From the NCBI GenBank assembly GCA_002763155.1, contig PFCU01000036.1, positions 1 through 6,339 on the forward strand: a DNA stretch of 6,339 bases. Direction: 5' to 3'. How positions within the stretch are numbered: position 1 is the stretch's first letter; each line of letters opens with the position of its first letter. The notes beneath the pieces were generated by a model. It worked only from the letters and a program-made list of their open reading frames with translations, had not been told where the DNA came from and did not search any database. Of this stretch, positions 1-6,339 are shown piece by piece. The position numbers and the translations under genes were made by a program. The stretch comes from Candidatus Pacearchaeota archaeon CG10_big_fil_rev_8_21_14_0_10_30_48. GTDB taxonomy: Archaea; Nanobdellota; Nanobdellia; Pacearchaeales; GW2011-AR1.

Positions 1-27
1 AATAAGGGTATTGTTTATTCATCTATA

Positions 28-44
28 CAAAAGTTTATAATAAT
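28..44 (+). promoter_or_regulatory. Candidate archaeal BRE/TATA promoter for the orc1-polD operon
   Basis: A purine-rich CAAAAG (28-33) is followed directly by TTTATAATAAT (34-44), which resembles an archaeal TFB-recognition element plus TATA box. Archaeal transcription usually starts about 25 bases downstream of the TATA centre, so the start would lie near 60-66, giving a leader of roughly 40 nt before the orc1 ATG at 105. A second TATA-like string, CTTTATATC (57-65), would give a shorter leader of about 15-20 nt, but it has no purine-rich BRE in front. In such AT-rich DNA, chance matches are common, so this is a candidate only. Confidence 0.4.
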
Positions 45-50
45 TGTTGG

Positions 51-74
51 TTCCCTCTTTATATCAAAGAGGAA
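51..74. repeat. Imperfect inverted repeat upstream of orc1
   Basis: CCTCTTT (54-60) and AAAGAGG (66-72) form a perfect 7-bp dyad around the 5-base loop ATATC. Allowing one bulged C, the arms extend to TTC at 51-53 and GAA at 72-74. The GC-containing arms stand out in an otherwise AT-only neighbourhood. It could be an operator (including an Orc1 autoregulatory site), a 5'-leader hairpin, or the terminator of a gene left of the window. The terminator reading is weaker because an A-rich tract follows rather than a T-run. It does not match the known Orc1-binding ORB consensus well enough to be called one. Confidence 0.4.
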
Positions 75-106
75 ATATTAATAAATAAATTTTAATTTTA
101 AAAAAT
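73..106. other. Uninterrupted A/T tract, possible unwinding element
   Basis: Thirty-four consecutive bases are A or T, running from the end of the inverted repeat into the orc1 start codon. Tracts like this occur as duplex-unwinding elements in archaeal origins, which often lie next to orc1/cdc6, and also in AT-rich promoters around the transcription start. No Shine-Dalgarno sequence is present in it. Only 104 bases of the intergenic region are visible, so an origin cannot be established. Confidence 0.3.
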
Positions 107-1325
107 GGGTGAAGTTTTTTCAAAAGTCGATAAGATATTTAATTCTTTTATGAAGAATCAATTATTTAAAGATAAATTTGTGCTACAATCAAGTTATACT
201 CCTGAAACTATTCCTCATAGAGATGAACATATAGAACAAATTGCGTCTATTATGGCCCCTTTATTAAGAGGAGAGAAAATTAGTAATTTATTTGTTTATG
301 GTAAAACAGGGACAGGAAAAACCTTATCTGTGCAATATGTAAGAAATCAATTAATAAAAAGAAATAATTTTAAAGAAAATGAATTAATTATTGAATATGT
401 GAATTGTAAATTGAAAAAAGTTTCAGACACAGAATATAGGATTTTAGCAGAATTGATTAAAAAACTCGGAGGTTCTGTTCCGGCCACAGGATTACCTACA
501 GATCAAGTTTATAATAGATTTATTGAACTTATAGATAATAAGAAAAAATTAATTGTTTTGATTTTTGATGAAATTGATCATGCTATAAATAAAATTTCAG
601 ATAATTTTTTATATAACCTTACTCGACTCAATACAGAGCTTGTCCATAGTCAATTAAGTATTATAGGAATTAGTAATAATTTGACTTTCTTAGATGATTT
701 AGATCCTAGAGTGAGAAGTTCTTTATCTGAGGAAGAAATTATTTTTCATCCATATAATGCAATCCAATTAAGAGATATTTTAACTGAACGTTCTCAGAGA
801 GCATTTAATCATGGAGTTTTATCTGAAGGAGTTATATCAAAATGCGCAGCATTTGCCGCTAGAGAACATGGTGATGCAAGAAGAGCATTAGATTTATTAA
901 GAATTGCAGGAGAAATAGCAGAGAGGAATAATTTTTCAATAATTTCTTTGAAAGATATTGATTTAGCTAATGAAAAAATAGAAAAGGATAAAATTTTAGA
1001 TATTATTCGTACAGAACCAAAACAATTTCAACTTACTCTTTTAGCCATAATGAAATTAGTAGATAAGAATAAATTAACTGAAATATTTACAGGAGATGTT
1101 TATAATACTTATCAAGAGTTATGTGAGAAAACAAATAATGATATTTTAACTCAAAGGAGAGTGAGTGATATTTTATCTGAATTTGATATGATGGGTTTAA
1201 TTAATTCAAGTGTTATTTCAAAAGGTAGGCAAGGTAGAACTAGGAAAATTAGGTTAGCAATTCCAATTCAATTAAAAGAAAGAGTAAGAGAAATTTTATT
1301 TGATTCACTTTCAATCTCATATTAA
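105..1325 (+). CDS. cdc6: Orc1/Cdc6 replication initiator (AAA+ ATPase)
   Basis: This is the origin-recognition and helicase-loading protein of Archaea; it binds origin DNA when ATP-loaded and recruits MCM. The 406-residue length is typical of the family. The AAA+ ATPase domain has Walker A GKTGTGKT (66-73, Lys72), Walker B LIFDEID (152-158, Asp155 and Glu156), sensor 1 in GISNN (188-192), an arginine-finger segment DPRVRSSL (200-207) and sensor 2 in HGDARRALDLLR (255-266). The initiator-specific insertion should lie around 100-135. A C-terminal winged-helix DNA-binding domain follows (about 300-395), with the basic wing GRQGRTRKIRL at 374-384. No key ATPase residue is missing. The ATG at 105 gives a normal N-terminus with the conserved YTPETIPHRDEHI segment near residue 31. 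No Shine-Dalgarno precedes it, which fits a short-leader first gene. It is followed four bases later by DP1, probably on the same transcript. Family assignment is firm; which Orc1 paralogue type it represents is not determined. Confidence 0.97.
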   Translation: MGEVFSKVDKIFNSFMKNQLFKDKFVLQSSYTPETIPHRDEHIEQIASIMAPLLRGEKISNLFVYGKTGTGKTLSVQYVRNQLIKRNNFKENELIIEYVNCKLKKVSDTEYRILAELIKKLGGSVPATGLPTDQVYNRFIELIDNKKKLIVLIFDEIDHAINKISDNFLYNLTRLNTELVHSQLSIIGISNNLTFLDDLDPRVRSSLSEEEIIFHPYNAIQLRDILTERSQRAFNHGVLSEGVISKCAAFAAREHGDARRALDLLRIAGEIAERNNFSIISLKDIDLANEKIEKDKILDIIRTEPKQFQLTLLAIMKLVDKNKLTEIFTGDVYNTYQELCEKTNNDILTQRRVSDILSEFDMMGLINSSVISKGRQGRTRKIRLAIPIQLKERVREILFDSLSISY

Positions 1326-1329
1326 TAAA

Positions 1330-2916
1330 ATGAATTATGAATTATTGCAATTTTGTTCTAGTCGAGGAATTCTCGTTGATAAACAGGTTTTGCAAGTTTT
1401 AGAAGTATCTGGAAATTTAGATTTATCTAAGAGATTATTAGATAAAATTATTTTACAGTTTAATCAAAAAATTATCACTAAGGGTTTTTTCTCTGACAAT
1501 AAACATCAACTTTATGATTTACTTTCATATCATTCTGGAAAAGATAAAGAGTTAATTCAAAATATTTTTATTAATTTAGGATTAACTTTTAATCAAGAAA
1601 TAATTGATTCTAATAAAAAAGAGAAATCTATAGATGTTTTAGAAGATAATTTTGGAGTAAATTTATTGAGGATTTATCAAAATACTCCTAAAAAATTAGA
1701 AGTTAAAGATTTTATTAATAATTTTAAATATAGATTTAATTTTTTGAAAAGTATTTTAATGGAGAGACAAACTTTAGATAATTTAATTTCAATAAATAGG
1801 ATTTCTGGAAGGGGAAATTGTTCTTTGATTGCGATTGTTTATGATAAAAAAGTAACTAAAAATGGGAATATTTTATTAGAATTAGAAGATTTAACTGGAA
1901 GAGTAAGAGCAATAATTAATAAAGATAGAAAGGAAGTTTATGAAAAATCTAAAGAAATAATTTTAGATGAAGTTATTGGAGTGAAATGTAGCGGTAATGG
2001 GGAGATTGTTTTTGTTAATGATATTCTTTTTCCAGACGCTAAAATCCTTAAGAAAAAATATTCAAATAAAGAAGAATATGTGGCATTTACTTCAGATATC
2101 CATGTTGGAAGTAATAATTTTTTGGAGAAGGAATTTTTGAAATTTATTGATTGGATTAATGGTAATGTTGGAAATGAAAAACAAAAATCGGAAGCACTAA
2201 AAGTTAAATATTTATTTATTACAGGAGATTCAGTTGATGGAGTGGGAGTTTATCCGGGCCAGGAATCTCAATTAATTTTAAAAGATGTTGAAGAACAATA
2301 TGCTTATTTAAGAAAATTATTGGGGATGATTAGAAGTGATGTTCAAATTATTCATTGTGCTGGCCAGCATGACGCTGTACGTGTTGCTGAACCTCAACCT
2401 ATTGTTGGAGAGAGTTATGGAGAAATTTTGAAAGAATTAAAGAATTTACATAGAGTAACTAATCCTTCACTTATTGAAATTGGAAAAGATGTGAAATTTA
2501 AAGTTTTGATGTACCATGGAGCAAGTATGCATGGGGTGATTAATAGTATTGATTCTTTGAGATTAGGAAAAGGTCATGATTCTCCGACAAATGTTGTAAA
2601 ATACTTACTTAAAAAAAGACATTTAGCCCCGACTCATTCTTTAGTTACATATACTCCTTTAGATAATGAAGATGCACTTTTAATTAAGGAAATACCTGAT
2701 ATTATCACTACAGGAGATTTACATAGGCCGGAGATAGCAAACTATAATGGTATTTTACTAATTTCTTCAAGTTGTTGGCAGGCAAAAACTCCATTTGAAG
2801 AAAAAGTTGGAAACAATCCCGATCCTTGTAAAGTTCCAATATTTAATCTAAAAACAAGAGAAATTAAAATTTTTGATTTTTCAGGAATAGAAGGAAGTGA
2901 AAAAAATGCAAACTGA
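1330..2916 (+). CDS. polB: DNA polymerase D small subunit DP1 (Mre11-like 3'-5' exonuclease subunit)
   Basis: This is the small subunit of the archaeal replicative polymerase PolD, which binds DP2 and carries the proofreading exonuclease. At 528 residues it is shorter than the roughly 600-residue Pyrococcus DP1, mainly in the poorly conserved N-terminal part. A small helical N-terminal region and variable linker (about 1-150) precede an OB fold (about 155-235, with LELEDLTGRVRAIINKD) and a calcineurin/Mre11-type phosphoesterase domain (about 250-520). Its motifs are SDIHVGS (Asp256, His258), GDSVDG (Asp300), GQHDAVRVAEPQP (Gln346, His347), YHGAS (His396) and TGDLH (Asp463, His465). In well-studied DP1 proteins the third motif is GNHD and the last GHxH, so two expected metal ligands are changed; exonuclease activity is uncertain. 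The ATG at 1330 is preferred: a TTG at 1300 would add ten residues overlapping orc1 and has no better ribosome site. Neither start has a clear Shine-Dalgarno. Its last 11 bases overlap DP2. The alternative symbol is dp1. Confidence 0.95.
   Translation: MNYELLQFCSSRGILVDKQVLQVLEVSGNLDLSKRLLDKIILQFNQKIITKGFFSDNKHQLYDLLSYHSGKDKELIQNIFINLGLTFNQEIIDSNKKEKSIDVLEDNFGVNLLRIYQNTPKKLEVKDFINNFKYRFNFLKSILMERQTLDNLISINRISGRGNCSLIAIVYDKKVTKNGNILLELEDLTGRVRAIINKDRKEVYEKSKEIILDEVIGVKCSGNGEIVFVNDILFPDAKILKKKYSNKEEYVAFTSDIHVGSNNFLEKEFLKFIDWINGNVGNEKQKSEALKVKYLFITGDSVDGVGVYPGQESQLILKDVEEQYAYLRKLLGMIRSDVQIIHCAGQHDAVRVAEPQPIVGESYGEILKELKNLHRVTNPSLIEIGKDVKFKVLMYHGASMHGVINSIDSLRLGKGHDSPTNVVKYLLKKRHLAPTHSLVTYTPLDNEDALLIKEIPDIITTGDLHRPEIANYNGILLISSSCWQAKTPFEEKVGNNPDPCKVPIFNLKTREIKIFDFSGIEGSEKNAN
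2893..2900 (+). promoter_or_regulatory. Shine-Dalgarno-like site for DP2
   Basis: GGAAGTGA, inside the last codons of DP1, matches GGAGGTGA (the complement of the archaeal 16S rRNA 3' end) at seven of eight positions, and ends five bases before the ATG at 2906. This fixes the DP2 start and suggests translational coupling, keeping the two polymerase subunits in balance. The two upstream genes lack a comparable site. Confidence 0.75.
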
Positions 2917-5900
2917 AAAATATTTTTATGAATTAGAAAAAGAAATTAAAAATTCTTATGATGTTGCAGGAAATGCAAGAAAAAAAGGATTTGACTCTGT
3001 TAGAATTGTTGAAGTTCCTTTAGCACACAATCTTGCAGAAAAATGTGTCGGTTTAATTTCTACAATCTATCCTCAAGTTCAAGATAAAACTATTGTTAAA
3101 AGAATAATTGAGCTTGAAAAAATTTATGGTAGTTTAGATGTTGCTGTTTCTTTGAAAATAGCCGAGGAAATTGCTAAAGAAAAGTTTTGTAAATTTTCTT
3201 CCCATATGGAAGCTATTGACGCAGGAATTCGAGTGGGTTTTGCATATACAACTTTAGGAGTTGTCTCTAGTCCTATTGAAGGATTTACTTTTTTAAGATT
3301 ACAAAAAACAAAAAATGGGAAAGATTATTTTACTCCTTATTTTTCAGGTCCGATAAGAAGTGCAGGAACTACTGCTAGTTGTGTTGTTTTATTTATTATT
3401 GATCACTTAAGAGAAATTTTTGGTTATGCTCCTTATGATCCTACTGAAGAAGAAGTTCGTAGAACAGTTACAGAAATTTTAGATTTTCACGAGAGAATTA
3501 CCAATTTACAATATTGTCCAACAGAAGAAGAAGCAAATTTTTTAGCTAAAAATATTCCTGTGCAAATTGCGGGAGAACCTTCAGAAAAATTAGAAGTTAG
3601 TAATTATAAAGATCTGAAAAGAGTAGATACTAATTTTATTCGTTCAGGATTTTGTTTGGTTTATGGAGAAGGTCTTGCTCAAAAAGCACCTAAAGCTTTA
3701 CGTATTTTAAAGGGACTAAGAGAAAAAGGATTTAAATTAAGTTCTTGGGATTTTTTAGAAAAATATTGTGAAATTCATGAGAAGACTTCTTCAGGAGCGA
3801 AAGAAACTAAGGCCACTTATTTGAAAGATATGGTTGCAGGTAGACCTGTTTTTGGACATCCTTCTCGTTCTGGAGGGTTTAGATTTCGCTATGGGAGGTC
3901 AAGAGTCTCAGGTTTTTCAGCAGTTTCAGTACATCCTGCGACAATGGCTATTTCTGGAGATTTTTTAGCAATAGGTACACAATTGAAATTTGAAAAGCCA
4001 ACTAAAGGAGGAGTTATTAGTGTTTGTGATAGTATTGATGGGCCAATTGTTAAGATGAAAAATGGGAGTGTGAAAAAAATTTCTTCTATGGAAGAGGCAA
4101 CTCAAATTTACAAAGATGTTGAAGAGATTATTTATCTTGGAGATATTTTATTTCCCTTTGGAGATGTTGCAAATAGAAATTCAGTCTTATTAAACCCCGG
4201 ATATGTTGAAGAGTGGTGGGTTTTGGAATTAGAAAAAGTCGGACAAAAAGTAGAAGATTATTATGATGTTAGTTTTGAGAAGGCTACAGAATTATCTAAA
4301 AATTATAGAATTCCTTTACATCCTAGTTATATTCCTTATTGGACTCAAATTTCTTATGATAATTTTTTAGAATTTCTACATTGGTTGTCTTATGCAAGAT
4401 TAAATAAAAAAATTATTTTACCTTGGAGCAGAATTGAAAAAGAAAAATTTGTCGAAGGAAAAAGAGCTTTAGAACTTTTGGGAATTCCTCATGAAATTTC
4501 TGTGGAAAATGTTTTGATTTCTAGAAAGGATAGCAAATCTTTATTTGTTAATTTAGGATTAGATTTGACTATTTTAGATAAAGAAGAATTTTTTATAGAA
4601 AAAGAAATTAATTCTATTGCTGAAAATATTGTCGGCGGAAATAAAAAAGATGTTTTGGAAATTATTAATGATCTTTCAGAATTTATAATTAAAGATAAGG
4701 CTGGAGATTTTATTGGATGCCGAATGGGAAGGCCTGAAAAAGCTAAACTTAGGAAACTTACTGGAAGTCCACATGTTTTATTTCCTGTTGGAGATGAAGG
4801 GGGGAGATTTAGAAGTGTTCAAGAAGCATGTAAGGGAGGGAAAGTTAATGGAGAGTTTCCTATTTATTTCTGTTCAACTTGTAATAAAGAAACAATTTAC
4901 TCTTTTTGTGATAGTTGCGAAAAAAATACGTTAGAGAATTATTATTGTCCTCAGTGTAAACTTGTTGTTAAGGAAAATGAATGTGCTCTTCACGGAAAAA
5001 ATAGGAAATATTATCGTAGGCCTATAGAAGTTAGAAATTATCTGAGTGATGCCGCGCGTATTTTAGGAATGCAAGGACAACTTCCGGAATTGATTAAAGG
5101 AATTCGAGGAACAAGTTCTCAAGACCATAATATTGAACATTTAGCTAAGGGAATTTTGCGAAGTAAATTTAATTTAAATGTTAACAAAGATGGAACTGTA
5201 CGATACGATATGACTGAACTTCCTGTAACTCATTTTAAACCTTCAGAAATTGTAACTTCTATTGAAAAATTAAAAGAATTAGGTTATACTTTAGATATTC
5301 ATGGAAAGGATTTAGTTGATGAAGACCAACTTTTAGAAATAATGCCTCACGACGTTATTTTGCCTTGTTCTAAAGCATCAGGAGAAGAACCTGCGGATGA
5401 AGTTTTCTTTAATGTTGCAAATTTTATGGATGAGCTTTTGGAAAAATTTTACAAATTGGAAAAATTTTACAAATTATCTAATAAGATGGATTTGATAGGA
5501 CATTTAGGAGTTTGTATGGCTCCACATAATTGTGCAGGGGTTATTTCGAGAATTATAGGATTTTCTAAGACACAAGGATTGATGGCGAGCCCATATATGC
5601 ATGCTGCGATGAGAAGAGACTGTGATGGAGATGAAGCAGCGATAATGTTATTGATGGATGTTTTAATTAATTTTTCAAAGAAATATCTTCCAGGTCATCG
5701 AGGTGGAACTCAAGACGCCCCTTTAGTTTTGAATGGAAGAATTGTTGCTGGAGAAGTTGATGATCAAATTTTAGATTTTGAAGTTGTTAACCACTATCCT
5801 TTAGAACTTTATGAAAAAGCTGAAAAAAGATTACATTCTTCAGAGGTTAAAAATGTCTTAATGGTAAAAAATCTTTTAAGAGAAGGAAAAGACCCATTTA

Positions 5901-6339
5901 GGAAAATTGGTTTTACTCACAATACTGAAGATTTTAATGCAGGAGTTTTATGTTCTTCCTATAAAAAATTACCGACTATGAAAGAAAAAGTTGACTGTGA
6001 AATGGAGTTAGTTAAAAAAATTCGGGCTGTTGATGCGAGCGATGTTGCACGTTTAATTATTGAAAGACATTTTATTCGAGATATTAGAGGTAATTTGAGA
6101 AAGTTTTCACAACAAGGATTTAGATGTGTTAAGTGTAATTCTAAATTTAGAAGGCCTCCAATGCAAGGAAATTGTTTTGTTTGCGGAGGGAAAATAATTT
6201 TTACAATTTCTGAAGGAGGTATTGTAAAATATCTTGAGCCCGCATTAAAATTAGCGACAGATTATGACATTCCTGTTTATGTTAAACAAAATATTGAGTT
6301 AACTAAAAAATATATTGAAAGTATTTTTGGTAGAGAAGA
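2906..6339 (+). CDS. polC: DNA polymerase D large subunit DP2 (catalytic subunit), 3'-truncated by window end
   Basis: This is the catalytic subunit of PolD, whose active site sits in two double-psi beta-barrels related to those of multisubunit RNA polymerases. The frame is open for 1144 codons without a stop. Family blocks appear in order: the N-terminal start (VAGNARKKGFD near 20); GPIRSAGTTA (148-157); RVDTNFIRSG (239-248); GRPVFGHPSRSGGFRFRYGR (312-331); RMGRPEKAK (606-614) with HVLFPVG (623-629); two zinc-binding clusters, C656/C659/C668/C671 and C681/C684/C693/H696; GHLGVCMAPH (865-874); and the catalytic loop RRDCDGDEAA (903-912). Asp907 and Asp909 correspond to the essential aspartates of Pyrococcus DP2. 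A third zinc site is C1074/C1077/C1090/C1093. There is no intein at the catalytic loop, where some archaea carry one. An 18-bp tandem repeat encodes EKFYKL twice at 846-857. The end resembles the final helix of the family, so probably only a short tail, including the usual PCNA-binding peptide, lies beyond the window. The alternative symbol is dp2. Confidence 0.96.
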   Translation, partial: MQTEKYFYELEKEIKNSYDVAGNARKKGFDSVRIVEVPLAHNLAEKCVGLISTIYPQVQDKTIVKRIIELEKIYGSLDVAVSLKIAEEIAKEKFCKFSSHMEAIDAGIRVGFAYTTLGVVSSPIEGFTFLRLQKTKNGKDYFTPYFSGPIRSAGTTASCVVLFIIDHLREIFGYAPYDPTEEEVRRTVTEILDFHERITNLQYCPTEEEANFLAKNIPVQIAGEPSEKLEVSNYKDLKRVDTNFIRSGFCLVYGEGLAQKAPKALRILKGLREKGFKLSSWDFLEKYCEIHEKTSSGAKETKATYLKDMVAGRPVFGHPSRSGGFRFRYGRSRVSGFSAVSVHPATMAISGDFLAIGTQLKFEKPTKGGVISVCDSIDGPIVKMKNGSVKKISSMEEATQIYKDVEEIIYLGDILFPFGDVANRNSVLLNPGYVEEWWVLELEKVGQKVEDYYDVSFEKATELSKNYRIPLHPSYIPYWTQISYDNFLEFLHWLSYARLNKKIILPWSRIEKEKFVEGKRALELLGIPHEISVENVLISRKDSKSLFVNLGLDLTILDKEEFFIEKEINSIAENIVGGNKKDVLEIINDLSEFIIKDKAGDFIGCRMGRPEKAKLRKLTGSPHVLFPVGDEGGRFRSVQEACKGGKVNGEFPIYFCSTCNKETIYSFCDSCEKNTLENYYCPQCKLVVKENECALHGKNRKYYRRPIEVRNYLSDAARILGMQGQLPELIKGIRGTSSQDHNIEHLAKGILRSKFNLNVNKDGTVRYDMTELPVTHFKPSEIVTSIEKLKELGYTLDIHGKDLVDEDQLLEIMPHDVILPCSKASGEEPADEVFFNVANFMDELLEKFYKLEKFYKLSNKMDLIGHLGVCMAPHNCAGVISRIIGFSKTQGLMASPYMHAAMRRDCDGDEAAIMLLMDVLINFSKKYLPGHRGGTQDAPLVLNGRIVAGEVDDQILDFEVVNHYPLELYEKAEKRLHSSEVKNVLMVKNLLREGKDPFRKIGFTHNTEDFNAGVLCSSYKKLPTMKEKVDCEMELVKKIRAVDASDVARLIIERHFIRDIRGNLRKFSQQGFRCVKCNSKFRRPPMQGNCFVCGGKIIFTISEGGIVKYLEPALKLATDYDIPVYVKQNIELTKKYIESIFGRE
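5441..5476 (+). repeat. 18-bp in-frame tandem direct repeat inside DP2
   Basis: GAAAAATTTTACAAATTG (5441-5458) is followed at once by a copy differing only in its last base (5459-5476). It encodes EKFYKL twice, residues 846-857. It lies between the KASGEEPADEVFFNVANF segment and the GHLGVCMAPH block. From memory, the family has a similar LEKFY-L--FY pattern at this place, so the repeat may reflect sequence convergence or local conversion rather than an inserted extra unit. Confidence 0.85.

Noticed and set aside
1..22. Possible start of a divergent minus-strand gene (ATG at 22 reading MNKQYPY)
   Set aside because: Only seven codons are visible, no ribosome site precedes it, and the nearest TATA-like string is too close to the start. 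Not enough to call a gene.
1300..1329. Upstream TTG start for DP1, adding ten residues
   Set aside because: It would overlap orc1 by 26 bases, uses a weaker start codon and has no ribosome site, whereas the ATG at 1330 follows the orc1 stop by four bases.
4713..4934. A 73-codon open frame on the + strand in a different phase
   Set aside because: It lies wholly inside DP2, over the zinc-cluster region whose Cys and His pattern is intact in the DP2 frame. Its own product resembles no family I know, so it is an overlapping shadow.
2906..6339. A frameshift or pseudogene in DP2
   Set aside because: Codon-by-codon reading from 2906 shows no stop and all family motifs in one frame; the lack of a stop codon is due only to the window edge.
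1..6339. A mobile element, CRISPR array, tRNA/rRNA gene, defence system or other novel multigene system
   Set aside because: All but about 108 bases are accounted for by three core replication genes, and I saw no spaced repeats, transposase motifs or structural RNA signatures.

Overview
This window is a compact archaeal DNA-replication cluster read entirely on the + strand: an Orc1/Cdc6 origin-recognition protein, then the small (DP1) and large (DP2) subunits of the archaeal D-family DNA polymerase (PolD). PolD occurs only in Archaea, and Orc1/Cdc6 of this form is the archaeal initiator, so the organism is an archaeon. The DNA is very AT-rich, Arg is mostly AGA, and the genes are packed with almost no spacers. 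Those traits, together with the form of the proteins (short DP1, DCDGDE in DP2, GQHD and GDLH in DP1), make me lean towards a DPANN-type lineage such as Woesearchaeota or Pacearchaeota. That placement is inference and has not been checked by a search.

Layout. Bases 1-104 are non-coding. They hold a plausible BRE/TATA element, an imperfect inverted repeat and a stretch of 34 consecutive A/T bases running into the first start codon. Orc1/Cdc6 occupies 105-1325. DP1 most likely starts at the ATG at 1330, four bases after the orc1 stop, and ends at 2916. DP2 starts at 2906, overlapping DP1 by 11 bases, and stays open to the end of the window at 6339. It is therefore cut at the 3' end, probably only a few tens of codons short of its natural stop. 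I read the DP2 frame codon by codon and found no stop or frameshift.

How the genes work together. Orc1/Cdc6 binds the origin and recruits the MCM helicase. DP1 and DP2 form the replicative polymerase, with the polymerase active site in DP2 and the Mre11-like 3'-5' exonuclease in DP1. The same orc1-DP1-DP2 order next to the origin is known from Pyrococcus, so the AT-rich leader before orc1 is a reasonable place to look for oriC. The spacing suggests one transcript, with DP2 translation coupled to DP1 through a strong Shine-Dalgarno-like sequence inside the DP1 3' end.

I see no mobile element, CRISPR array, RNA gene, intein or undescribed multigene system. The most notable oddities are two substitutions at expected metal-ligand positions of the DP1 exonuclease (Asn to Gln in motif III, His to Asp in motif V) and an 18-bp in-frame tandem repeat in DP2 just ahead of the catalytic region.
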